Assembly (NCBI RefSeq): GCF_016654015.1
Contig: NZ_JAEPWM010000012.1
Location: forward strand, 96,784 to 160,783
DNA: 64,000 nt
From: Ramlibacter ginsenosidimutans
GTDB taxonomy: Bacteria > Pseudomonadota > Gammaproteobacteria > Burkholderiales > Burkholderiaceae_C
Direction of reading: 5' to 3'
The notes beneath the pieces were generated by a model, which saw only the letters and a program-made list of their open reading frames with translations, made no database searches and was not told the DNA's origin. The position numbers were made by a program, and so were the translations under genes. Shown piece after piece: positions 1 to 9,990 of the stretch. How positions within the stretch are numbered: position 1 is the first letter of the stretch; every line of letters starts with the position of its first letter.

Positions 1-2
1 AC

Positions 3-800
3 TGGGGACGGGTCATGGTGGTGCCCTACCTGCTGGTGTTCGCGGTGTTCGTGCTCTACCCGGTCGGCTACGGCCTGTGGCTTGCGCGGCACCCGCAAAG
101 CTACGTGCGGCTGTTCGCCGACCCCATCTTCTTCCGCACCGTCATCAACACGCTGGTGTTCCTCGTCGTCGCCATCAACATCAAGATGATGGTCGCACTG
201 CTGCTCTCGGGTTTCTTCGTGCAGACCCGCTGGTGGATCAAGGTGCTGTCGGCGTTGTTCATCCTGCCGTGGGCGGTGCCCTCCATTCCGACGATCCTCT
301 CGGTCCGGTTCATGCTGAACCCCGAGTGGGGCGTCGTCAATACGCTGATCTTCCGGCTGACCGGCATGGACGGCCCGAACTGGCTGAACGACCCGACGCT
401 CGCGCTGTCGTTCTCCATGCTGATGCACATCTGGAAGTCGCTGCCGTTCTGGACGCTGATCCTGGTGGCCGGACGGCTGTCGATCCCGTCGGAGCAATAC
501 GAGGCGGCAGCGGTGGACGGAGCCAGCACCTGGCAGAAGTTCCGCTTCATCACCTGGCCCTCCATGCGCACCCTGTACCTCACGTCGACCATCCTGTCGA
601 TGATCTGGACGCTGGGCGACTTCAACAGCGTGTACCTGCTGACCGGGGGCGGTCCGGCCGACCTCACGCACGTGCTCGCGACGCTGGGCATCCGCTACCT
701 GCGCCTCGACCAGGTCGACCTCGCGATGGCATCCATCGTCGTCGCCATGCCGCTCGTGCTGCCGCTGGTCTACTTCATGATGAAGAGGTTGAGCAAGTGA
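3..800 (+). CDS. Carbohydrate ABC transporter permease, MalF/UgpA type (5' end cut by window)
   Basis: Inner-membrane permease of a CUT1-family sugar or polyol ABC importer. The reading frame is already open at base 3 (in-frame W-G-R-V before the first ATG at 15), so the start lies outside the window; about 30-50 N-terminal residues are missing compared with the usual 290-310. Several hydrophobic spans are visible. The cytoplasmic EAA loop that docks on the ATPase is present (YEAAAVDGAS followed by WPSM). The stop codon overlaps the GTG start of the next permease in GTGA, indicating translational coupling. The solute-binding protein of this system is not in the window and is presumably upstream. 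The substrate cannot be told from sequence. Confidence 0.9.
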   Translation, partial: WGRVMVVPYLLVFAVFVLYPVGYGLWLARHPQSYVRLFADPIFFRTVINTLVFLVVAINIKMMVALLLSGFFVQTRWWIKVLSALFILPWAVPSIPTILSVRFMLNPEWGVVNTLIFRLTGMDGPNWLNDPTLALSFSMLMHIWKSLPFWTLILVAGRLSIPSEQYEAAAVDGASTWQKFRFITWPSMRTLYLTSTILSMIWTLGDFNSVYLLTGGGPADLTHVLATLGIRYLRLDQVDLAMASIVVAMPLVLPLVYFMMKRLSK

Positions 801-1645
801 AGATCAAATGGCGAACCGTCTCCACCGAGGCGAAGCTGCTGCTGATCGGGATCCCGGTGTTCCTGTGGACCATGATCCCGATCTACCACCTGTTCCTGTT
901 CGCGATCTCGCCCAGGGACTCTGCGACCTCCGGCCGGCTGTGGCCGGACCACCCGACGCTGCGCAACTTCAGCATCGTCCTGCACGAGGAGCACTTCTAC
1001 CTGAACCACTTCTGGCTGCAGATGTGGAACTCGGTGCTGATCGCGGTCTCGGTGGGGGCCTTGACGCTGTTCGTGGCCACCTGCGCCGCCTTCGCGATCT
1101 CGCGACTGAAGGTGCCGGGCGGCCGCACGGTGATGAACCTGGCGCTGTTTACGTACTTCATTCCCGCGGCCTTCCTCGCGGTGCCGATGTACAAGGCCAT
1201 GGGCGTCTACGGCTTGTTGAACAACCAGTGGGCGCTGATCCTCGCGATGGTGACGATCGCCTCGCCCTACTGCATCTGGGTGCTGAAGCAGGCCTCGGAC
1301 AAGCTGCCCTGGGAGCTCGACGAAGCGGCGCGCATGGATGGCGCGACACCGCTGCAACTGTTCCGGCTGGTGTACCTGCCGCTGATGGTGCCCTCGCTGG
1401 TGGCCGTCGGCACCTACGCGCTGCTGCTGGCCTGGAACGAGTACCTGTATGCCTTCCTGCTGCTGTCCGACGACAAGAGCACGACGCTCGGCGTGGCGCT
1501 GGGCAGCTTCCTGTCGGCCGACGATTCGCCGTGGGAACTGCTGATGGCGACGGGCGTGCTGTATGCGTTGCCGCCCGCGGCGATCTACTACGCGTTCAAG
1601 CGCTACATGGTGGGCGGCCTCACGGCCGGTGCAGTGAAGTCATGA
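797..1645 (+). CDS. Carbohydrate ABC transporter permease, MalG type
   Basis: Second permease of the same CUT1 importer, 282 aa. I place the start at GTG 797, which overlaps the preceding stop (GTGA) and has a GAGG 8 nt upstream; the protein then begins VKIKWRTVST, just ahead of a hydrophobic segment, as in MalG-type proteins. About six membrane spans can be seen. The EAA loop (LDEAARMDGATP followed by YLPLMVPS) lies in the C-terminal third, and the C-terminal GGLTAGAVK is the classical MalG-family ending. It would form a heterodimer with the upstream permease and be driven by the ATPase encoded at 1793. Confidence 0.93.
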   Translation: MKIKWRTVSTEAKLLLIGIPVFLWTMIPIYHLFLFAISPRDSATSGRLWPDHPTLRNFSIVLHEEHFYLNHFWLQMWNSVLIAVSVGALTLFVATCAAFAISRLKVPGGRTVMNLALFTYFIPAAFLAVPMYKAMGVYGLLNNQWALILAMVTIASPYCIWVLKQASDKLPWELDEAARMDGATPLQLFRLVYLPLMVPSLVAVGTYALLLAWNEYLYAFLLLSDDKSTTLGVALGSFLSADDSPWELLMATGVLYALPPAAIYYAFKRYMVGGLTAGAVKS

Positions 1646-1792
1646 CGCAGCTGCGCAACGCCTTCGGCGTTTTCCCCTCGAGGGCTCGCCCCCAGCGGCC
1701 CGGCCGGACCGGTTCCGCGGCGCCCCTCGACTCCCTTTCGCGGCACGCGGCCACTGCGTGCACGGCTTCCTCCCAGAACAAGGTCTGACGCA
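1646..1792. other. Intercistronic gap with a short hairpin between permease and ATPase genes
   Basis: This 147-bp gap is the only sizeable one in an otherwise overlapping operon. It opens with a hairpin at 1657-1671 (AACGCC-TTC-GGCGTT, followed by TTCC) resembling a weak terminator or processing site. A 48-codon frame beginning at 1642 (ATGA overlap with the permease stop) reads through the gap, but its Arg/Pro/Ala-rich composition looks like noncoding GC-rich sequence, so I do not call it a gene. The hairpin could tune ATPase levels relative to permeases; that is inference. Confidence 0.4.
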
Positions 1793-2880
<1,088 letters not shown>

Positions 2881-2884
<4 letters not shown>

Positions 2885-3624
2885 CCAAGAACGTCCACGG
2901 CCAGGCCCTGGACTACCTGGGTGTGGCCATCGTGTCCGGGCGCTATCCGCCCGGGACGGCCATGCCTCCCGAGCCCCTGCTGGGCGAGGAGCTCGGGGTG
3001 AGCCGGACGGTCGTGCGCGAAGCCGTGAAGTCGCTCGTGGCGAAGGGGCTCGTGTCCACCGGCCCGAAGGTCGGCACGCGCGTGCTCCCGCCGCAGCAGT
3101 GGAACTGGTTCGACCCCGACGTGATCGTGTGGCAGTCGCAGGCCGGACTCACGCGCGAGTTCCTGCGGGACCTGCAGGAGCTGCGGCGTGTGGTCGAACC
3201 GGCTGCGGTGCGGATCGCGGCGCAGCGCGCCACCTTGGAGGACATCGCCGGGGTCGAGGACGCCTATGCCGGCATGAAGCGCGCCGTGGAGCACGGCGGC
3301 GACTACGTGTCGCACGACCTGCACTTCCACCAGCGCCTGATCCGCGCCTGCCACAACCGGATGCTGGTGCAGATGAGCAATGCCCTCTCGGCGCTGCTGC
3401 GCACCAGCTTCGAAATCTCCACCACGCGCAAGGACGGCCCCCGCAATTCGCTGCCGTTGCATCGCGAGGTGCTGGATGCGGTGATCGCGCGCGAGCCCGA
3501 GCGCGCCGAGCGTGCCGTCCTGGTCCTGATCGACGGCGCCCGCGAAGACATCGATGCGGTGCTGGCCAGCCGCAGGCCGCTGCCGCGGCTGGACAGCCCG
3601 GCCCGGCGCCTGCGCGCCGCCTAG
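2881..3624 (+). CDS. GntR/FadR-family transcriptional regulator (DgoR-like)
   Basis: DNA-binding regulator of 247 aa. Residues 1-70 form the GntR winged helix (PPGTAMPPEPLLGEELGVSR then VVREAVKSL), followed by the WNWFDPDVIVWQ linker typical of the DgoR-like branch and an FCD ligand-binding domain (Asp/His-rich stretch HDLHFHQRLI plus later His) that usually binds a metal and an organic acid or sugar acid. Start ATG 2881 overlaps the ATPase stop. As last gene of the transporter operon it most likely autoregulates it and possibly the convergent transporter. By analogy with DgoR the effector may be an aldonic or uronic acid, which is inference only. Confidence 0.9.
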
Positions 3625-3634
3625 GCCGGATCCA

Positions 3635-4510
3635 TCATTCCTTTACCGCGCCGGTCAGGCCCGAGACGTAGTACTCGACGAAGAACGAGTACACGACCGC
3701 CACCGGCAGCGAGCCGAGCAGGGCGCCGGCCATGAGCGGCCCCCAGTGGTAGATGTCGCCCTCCACGAGTTCGGTTACCACGGCCACCGACACGGTCTTC
3801 ACTTCCGACGAGGACACGAAGGTCAGCGCATAGATGAATTCGTTCCAGGACAGCGTGAAGGCGAAGATGCCCGCCGAGATCAGCCCCGGGACGGCCAGCG
3901 GCAGGATGATCTTGCGCAGGATCTGCAGGCGCGTGGCGCCGTCGATCAGCGCGCATTCCTCCAGCTCGTACGGGATCGTGCGGAAATAGCCCATGAGCAG
4001 CCAGGTGCAGAACGGGATCAGGAAGGTCGGATAGGTGAGGATCAGGGCCATGCGCGAGTCGAACAGGCCCAGCTCGAACACGAGCGCCGCCAGCGGGATG
4101 AAGAGGATCGAGGGCGGCACCAGGTAGGCGAGGAAGATCGCGAGGCCGACCTGGCGCGCTCCGCGGAAGCGCAGCCGCTCGATCGCGTACGCCGCCAGCA
4201 CCGCCGCGGCGAGCGACACGAAGGTCGACACGACCGAGACCAGCACCGTGTTCCACAGCCAGGCCGGATAGTCCGTCTCGAACAGCAGCTTCTTGAAGTG
4301 CGCCAGCGTCGGGCCGACCACCAGGAAGGGGTTGCCCTCGCGCGAGATCAGCTCGGCGTCCGGCTTGATGGAGGTGATCGCCATCCAGTAGAACGGGAAC
4401 AGCAGCACGAACACGAAGATGCCGAGCGGCAGCCAGACCGTCACCACGCGGCGCGGCACGGACTGCAGGAAATCCATGCCTTCGCGGTCGCTGCCTTGCT
4501 TGCTGCGCAT
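3635..4510 (-). CDS. Carbohydrate ABC transporter permease, MalG type (second system)
   Basis: MalG-type permease of the second CUT1 importer, 291 aa from ATG 4510. An alternative GTG at 4519 would overlap the upstream permease stop (GTGA) and has GAGG 4 nt before it, so the true start could be three residues longer. Six hydrophobic spans, an EAA loop (LEECALIDGATR then ILPLAVPGL) and the terminal SGLTGAVKE ending fit the family. It ends 10 bp from the convergent GntR gene with no obvious terminator between. It pairs with the permease at 4516-5490. Confidence 0.92.
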   Translation of the reverse strand: MRSKQGSDREGMDFLQSVPRRVVTVWLPLGIFVFVLLFPFYWMAITSIKPDAELISREGNPFLVVGPTLAHFKKLLFETDYPAWLWNTVLVSVVSTFVSLAAAVLAAYAIERLRFRGARQVGLAIFLAYLVPPSILFIPLAALVFELGLFDSRMALILTYPTFLIPFCTWLLMGYFRTIPYELEECALIDGATRLQILRKIILPLAVPGLISAGIFAFTLSWNEFIYALTFVSSSEVKTVSVAVVTELVEGDIYHWGPLMAGALLGSLPVAVVYSFFVEYYVSGLTGAVKE

Positions 4511-4515
4511 CGTGG

Positions 4516-5490
4516 TCACTTGTCCTCGCCGCCCTGCTGCCAGGCGCGGCGCTGCAGGCCGAAGTAGCTGAAGAGGATGGACGCCAGCAGGAACGGGATC
4601 ATGGCGATGGCGATCGCCGCACCCTCGCCGAGCGAGCCGCCGGGGATCGCGCGCTGGAACGACAGCGTCGCCATCAGGTGCGTGGCGTTCAGCGGGCCGC
4701 CGCGCGTGAGCACGTAGATCAGCTGGAAGTCGGTGAACGTGAAGAGCACCGAGAAGGTCATCACCACCGCGATGATCGGCGTGAGCAGCGGCAGCGTGAT
4801 GCGGCGAAACCGCTGCCAGCCGGTGGCGCCGTCGATGGCGGCCGCTTCGTACAGCGAAGGCGAGATCGTCTGCAGCCCGGCCAGCAGGGTGATCGCCACG
4901 AAGGGCACGCCGCGCCAGACGTTCGCCGCGATGGTGGACAGCCGCGCGTTCCAGGGGTTGCCCAGGAAATCGATGTACGTATGGATCCAGCCCAGGCGCA
5001 TCAGCACCCAGCTGATCACCGAGAACTGCGCGTCGTAGATCCACCAGAAGGCGATGGCGGACAGCGCGGTCGGCACGATGTACGGCAGCAGGATCACCGT
5101 GCGGAAGAAGGTCTTGAACGGCAGCTTCTCGTTCAGCAGCAGTGCCAGCCAGAGTCCCAGTGCGAACTTGAGCACGCTGGCCACGAAGGTGTAGAACAGC
5201 GTGTTGAACAGCACCGTGCGCGTGACGTCGTCCTGCAGCAGGAACCGGTAGTTGTCCAGCCCGATCCACACGCCCTTGCGCCCGATCTTCGCGTCGGTGA
5301 ACCCGAGCCACACGCCCAGCACCAGCGGGTACGTGAGGAACACGAGCAGCAGCGCCCCCGCCGGCAGCATGAACAGCATGCCGAGTGCATTGCGGCTGTT
5401 CTGCAGGCGATGCAGCAGCCCGGCGAGCCGGCCCTCGCGGGCGGGTTCGCCGGCTGGCAGCGGGGTGGCGCGGGCGCCGGGCTGGGTCAC
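4516..5490 (-). CDS. Carbohydrate ABC transporter permease, MalF/UgpA type (second system)
   Basis: MalF/UgpA-type permease, 324 aa. An N-terminal cytoplasmic stretch of about 30 residues precedes the first span (ALGMLFMLPAGALLLVFLTY); about six spans follow. The EAA motif is YEAAAIDGATGWQRF then TLPLL. Start ATG overlaps the stop of the binding-protein gene (ATGA at 5487-5490), so the three genes binding protein, MalF-type and MalG-type are translationally linked. Functionally equivalent to the permease at 3-800, but the two are clearly diverged, so this is not a recent local duplication. Confidence 0.94.
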   Translation of the reverse strand: MTQPGARATPLPAGEPAREGRLAGLLHRLQNSRNALGMLFMLPAGALLLVFLTYPLVLGVWLGFTDAKIGRKGVWIGLDNYRFLLQDDVTRTVLFNTLFYTFVASVLKFALGLWLALLLNEKLPFKTFFRTVILLPYIVPTALSAIAFWWIYDAQFSVISWVLMRLGWIHTYIDFLGNPWNARLSTIAANVWRGVPFVAITLLAGLQTISPSLYEAAAIDGATGWQRFRRITLPLLTPIIAVVMTFSVLFTFTDFQLIYVLTRGGPLNATHLMATLSFQRAIPGGSLGEGAAIAIAMIPFLLASILFSYFGLQRRAWQQGGEDK

Positions 5491-6797
5491 ACCTTGTAGT
5501 AGCGCTCGGCGCGCTTCTGTGCGCGCTCGGCCGCTTCCTTGGGGGGACGGGCGCCGCTGGCGGCTTCGGCCACCATGTCGAGGATGATGAAGTCCGAGAT
5601 GGAGGCCGCCGACGCGTAGCCCAGCTTGCCGGCGTAGCCGATCGGGCGCATGACCTTCATCGCGTCACGGTACGGGGTGTGCTTGGGGTCGCTCGTCCAG
5701 ATCGGATTGCTCTCGTACGCCTTGAGCGGGTGGCACGTGTAGCCGATGCTCGCCTGCATCCACGGTCCGTACTGCTCCTGTTCCATCATGAAGCGCAGGA
5801 ACTCCTTGGCGGCCTTCGGGTACTTGGTGTACTTGAAGATCATCTGGTTGAAGAACAGGTTGAATTCCGTCGGCACGCCCACCGGGCCAATGGGGAAGTT
5901 CGCATGCTGGATGTCCTTCGCCATCTCCTGCAGTTTCGGATCCTGCGAGGTCTTCGCCGCGTAGTAGATCGAGATCCCGTTGGCGGTCACGCTGATCTGG
6001 TTGTCGAGGAACGCCTTGTTGTTGTTCGGGTCCAGCCACGAGAGGGTGCCGGGCACGAAGGTGGGATACAGCTCCTTCGCGAACTCCAGCGCCTTCACCG
6101 TCTCGGGCCGGTCGATCATCACGTTGTTCTTCTCGTCCACCAGCTTGCCGCCGAAGGCCCAGAACAGCCAGTGCGCCCAGGCCTGGTCGCCGGTCGCGTG
6201 GCCGAGCGCGAAGCCGCCCGGCGTGCCCTTGTCCTTCAGCGCCTTCATGAGGCGGAGGAAGCCGTCCATGTCCTTCGGAAAGCTGTCGAAGCCCGCGGCC
6301 TTGACCTGGCTCTCGCGGTAGACGATCGCATTGCCGGCGCAGCCTAGCGGCACGCCGATCCAGTTCTTCCCGTTGGGCCGCAGGTACTGCTCGCAGACCG
6401 GGTACCAGCCGCCGTACTTCTTGCCGAGATACGTGCACACGTCGGTGACGTCGACGAGCTTTTCCGGATAGAGGTTCGCGTCGTCGTTGGTGGACAGGAT
6501 GATGTCCGGGCCGGCGCCCGCGTTGGCCGCGACCGCCGCCTTGGGCCGCACGTCCTCCCAGCTCTCGTTGTCCACGCGCACCTCGATGCCGGTCGCCTGC
6601 GTGAACTTGCGGACGTTGGCCATGTACTGCTCCTCGTCGCCGGCGACGAAGCGCTTCCAGCGCAGCACGCGCAGCTTCGCGCCCTTTTCCGGCTGGTTGC
6701 TCCACTGCGCCTGCGCACTCGCCGGCCACAGCAGCGGCAGCGACACCGCGGCCGCGCCGGCCGAGGCCTTCTTCAGGAACTTGCGACGATCGGTCAT
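5487..6797 (-). CDS. ABC transporter extracellular solute-binding protein with Tat-type signal
   Basis: Periplasmic binding protein of 436 aa for the second importer (solute-binding family 1). The N-terminus has a near-consensus twin-arginine motif (TDRRKFLKKAS) followed by a short hydrophobic core and an ASAQA cleavage site, so export is probably through Tat. Mature-domain features of the family are visible: a WxxxxxDVRPK-like segment, GPDII, and Trp-rich ligand-site stretches (WAHWLFWAFGG). An AGGAG ribosome site lies just before the ATG at 6797. It lies between the ATPase and the permeases in a four-gene operon. The substrate is unknown; sugars or sugar acids are the family norm. Confidence 0.93.
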   Translation of the reverse strand: MTDRRKFLKKASAGAAAVSLPLLWPASAQAQWSNQPEKGAKLRVLRWKRFVAGDEEQYMANVRKFTQATGIEVRVDNESWEDVRPKAAVAANAGAGPDIILSTNDDANLYPEKLVDVTDVCTYLGKKYGGWYPVCEQYLRPNGKNWIGVPLGCAGNAIVYRESQVKAAGFDSFPKDMDGFLRLMKALKDKGTPGGFALGHATGDQAWAHWLFWAFGGKLVDEKNNVMIDRPETVKALEFAKELYPTFVPGTLSWLDPNNNKAFLDNQISVTANGISIYYAAKTSQDPKLQEMAKDIQHANFPIGPVGVPTEFNLFFNQMIFKYTKYPKAAKEFLRFMMEQEQYGPWMQASIGYTCHPLKAYESNPIWTSDPKHTPYRDAMKVMRPIGYAGKLGYASAASISDFIILDMVAEAASGARPPKEAAERAQKRAERYYKV

Positions 6798-6844
6798 GTT
6801 GTCTCCTGGTCTTTGGTGGTGAACGAAGGCTGCGCAGCGGCGTC

Positions 6845-7924
<1,080 letters not shown>

Positions 7925-8224
7925 GGTCCCCCATGTGAAAGTACGAGGCGACGGACCTTGTAACATGGAAAAAATGGGGCGTCATCAGCATCGAACCCCT
8001 TCCTCGCGCTGCGCGCACCGCATACGCGCACGGTTCGCGGTCCCTGCGCCGCAGCATGCCGGAGGTGCTGTCCCGGGCCGGCGCGCGGGTGCCGGCCGGC
8101 GCCGGTGCATCCTCCCAGCAACGCTTACGCGACTCCCTTAAAGGCCGCGGCCCGGTTCGTTCTACACTTTGAAACATTCGGGGCCGCAGTCGCGGGCCGG
8201 ACAACGCACAAAGAGGGACGCAAA
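7925..8224. other. Divergent intergenic region
   Basis: About 300 bp between two divergent genes. It must hold the promoter of the - strand transporter operon and of the transglutaminase-like gene. Toward the + gene a TACACT (8163-8168) could be a -10 box, but no convincing -35 is seen. Near the - strand start there is an AT-richer patch at 7962-7976 that stands out from the GC-rich surroundings. A GC-rich imperfect repeat of GCCGGC words lies at 8076-8102. No RNA gene or repeat family member is visible. Confidence 0.4.
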
Positions 8225-8995
8225 GTGGCATCGCCCACCCCATGGTCGACGGACGAGGCGCTGGACGAGCCGCAGCGGTGGCTGGCTGCGTCGCCCCTGC
8301 TGGACCTCCAGGACCCGAAGCTGCGCCTGCGCGTGCAGTCGCTGGTCCAGTTGTGCACGACCGACCGGCAGAAAGCCCTGGCCCTCTATGGCTACGTGAA
8401 GCGCCTGCCGCTGGCGCGGCGCATGAAGCTGCGCCCGCGCACCGCGCGCGAGGTGTACGACGCCGGCCGCGGCGATGCGAGCGACAAGGCGACGCTGCTC
8501 GTCGCCATGCTGCGCATCGCCAAGCTGCCTTCGCGCATCCGTGCCGTCACGCTCTCCGGCGAGATCCTGCGCGGCATGGCGCCAGGCTCGCGCGGTGCGT
8601 ACCGGCCCATCGTGGAGGTCTGGTTGCAGGAACGCTGGATCGGCACCGACACCTACATCTTCGATGCGGCCTGCATGGCCGCCGCGCGCCAGCGGCTGCG
8701 CGACCTCGGCTGGGAATGGGGCTACGGAATCCACGTGAACGGCCACATGCTGTGGGACGGCCATGAGGATGCCTTCCTCGGCGGCGTGCCCACGGAATGC
8801 GACCTGATGGTGACGGGCGAGCTCGGCGTCTTCAACGACGCCGGCCACCTGCACGCATCGCGCGCCTACCGGCGCCAGTTCTCGCTGCTGGAGACCCTGC
8901 GCTGGACGCTGGTCGCGCCGCTGGTGGATTGGGGATTGCGCAACCTGCGCAGCGAGGCGGTGCGCCCGATCGTGCACACGAGCCGCTTCAACTGA
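8225..8995 (+). CDS. Transglutaminase-like superfamily protein, probably lacking its catalytic residues
   Basis: Soluble protein of 256 aa. Start GTG 8225 is preceded by AGAGGGA at 6 nt; the longer frame from 8105 has no ribosome site. The segment GDASDKATLLVAMLRIAKLP (residues 83-102) aligns with the transglutaminase nucleophile block (usual form GDCxDKAxLLxALLR), but the Cys position is Ala85. The following block, usually HAWVEV, is RPIVEVW (127-133), so the His is also replaced; the Asp of the third block (WIGTD, Asp142) remains. The fold is therefore likely but protease or transferase activity is not. No signal peptide or membrane span. It stands alone, convergent with the next gene. Confidence 0.7.
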   Translation: MASPTPWSTDEALDEPQRWLAASPLLDLQDPKLRLRVQSLVQLCTTDRQKALALYGYVKRLPLARRMKLRPRTAREVYDAGRGDASDKATLLVAMLRIAKLPSRIRAVTLSGEILRGMAPGSRGAYRPIVEVWLQERWIGTDTYIFDAACMAAARQRLRDLGWEWGYGIHVNGHMLWDGHEDAFLGGVPTECDLMVTGELGVFNDAGHLHASRAYRRQFSLLETLRWTLVAPLVDWGLRNLRSEAVRPIVHTSRFN

Positions 8996-9023
8996 ACCTG
9001 CGGGCGGGCGCCGACGCGAGGCG

Positions 9024-9686
9024 CTACGCCTGCATCGCCCCGGACAGCACGATTTCCTTGCCGCGTGCCACCGGCACCCGGCGCAGCAGCGCGCGCGCCA
9101 CGTCGCTGGCCTGCACCGAGCGGTAGTTCGCCGGGATCAGCGGCCGCAGCAGGCGCGTCACGCGCAGTGCGAGCTGCTCGCCACCGCGCTCGGGCTGGCC
9201 GAGCGCGCCGCGGTCGCCCGCGAGCATCGACGGCCGCGCGATGACCAGGCCTTCGTAGCCGAGCGCGTCCAGGTCCTGTTCGAGCTCGCCCTTCACCCGG
9301 CTGTAGAAGAGCGACGAGCGCGTATCCGCTCCCATCGCGCTCACCAGTCCCAGCCGCTTCGCGCCCGCTGCCAGCGCGGCTCGCGCGACGGCCAGGTTGG
9401 CGTCGTGGTCGACCGCGCGGAATGCGGCCTGGCTGCCGGCGACCTTGATGGTGGTGCCCAGCGCGAGGTACACCTCGTCGACCGGGGGCAGCGCCGGAAG
9501 CGCCGCGAAGTCGACGAGATGCAGGTGCAGCTTGGGGTGGGAAACGCCTGGCGCGCGACGCGCGAGGACGTGGACTGCCGCGACCGACGCATCGGCGAGC
9601 AGTCCCTCGAGAATGGCCCGGCCGACGAGCCCCGTGGCTCCCGCCAGCAGGGCGCTACGGTCCGGGGCAGGAGCAGGTCGGTCCAT
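9024..9686 (-). CDS. NAD(P)-binding Rossmann-fold protein, atypical SDR / epimerase-like
   Basis: A 220-aa single-domain protein of the atypical short-chain dehydrogenase group (YbjT / HTATIP2-like). The dinucleotide-binding motif GATGLVGRAI begins near residue 16, and a catalytic-type YSRVKGELE (Tyr-x3-Lys) is present near residue 127. The C-terminal part PLIPANYRSVQASDVARALL is typical of this group. No membrane spans. Substrate unknown. It is in the same direction as the helicase gene upstream (9991-11772) but separated from it by the nested inverted-repeat element at 9714-9989, so co-transcription is doubtful. Confidence 0.85.
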   Translation of the reverse strand: MDRPAPAPDRSALLAGATGLVGRAILEGLLADASVAAVHVLARRAPGVSHPKLHLHLVDFAALPALPPVDEVYLALGTTIKVAGSQAAFRAVDHDANLAVARAALAAGAKRLGLVSAMGADTRSSLFYSRVKGELEQDLDALGYEGLVIARPSMLAGDRGALGQPERGGEQLALRVTRLLRPLIPANYRSVQASDVARALLRRVPVARGKEIVLSGAMQA

Positions 9687-9713
9687 GCCGGCATGGTACG
9701 CCGGCCGGACCGC

Positions 9714-9989
9714 CTAGGAGCCTGGGCGGCAGAGAGACGGGCCTGCGTTGGACCGAGAAGGGGGTGGAGGCTAGGCGCGGAAACGGGTCCAGCCTGGCCG
9801 GCTGGACCCGTTTCCGCAACGACGCATACGCCCCCTTCTCGGTCCAACCCTGCGGGCCGGGGCTTGGAAGCGCGCCATGCGTCGTTGCAGCCTCCTTGTG
9901 TAGATGAACTACACGGCGTCGGCTGCGCCTAGCCTGACACGCTTCCAAGCCCCGGCGCAGGCCCGTCTCTCTGCCGCCCAGGCTCCTAG
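9714..9989. repeat. 276-bp nested inverted-repeat element (MITE-like or structured 3' region)
   Basis: Outer arms 9714-9747 and 9956-9989 are perfect 34-bp inverted repeats. Inside lie two domains. Domain 1: arms 9747-9764 / 9831-9848 (18 bp) enclosing a perfect 18-bp hairpin 9777-9794 / 9800-9817 with a 5-nt loop. Domain 2: arms 9856-9872 / 9940-9956 (17 bp) enclosing a small hairpin 9898-9903 / 9909-9914. Loop segments of domain 1 are complementary to loop segments of domain 2 (9816-9827 with 9877-9888; 9769-9778 with 9925-9934; 9766-9772 with 9889-9895). Both ends are CTAG, which could be a 4-bp target duplication. It starts 1 bp after the helicase stop codon. No ORF of note. Confidence 0.85.
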
Positions 9990-9990
9990 C

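Noticed and set aside
1642..1788. 48-codon frame between permease and ATPase genes, with ATGA overlap
   Set aside because: No protein-like pattern and no known short subunit at this place; better read as an intercistronic spacer.
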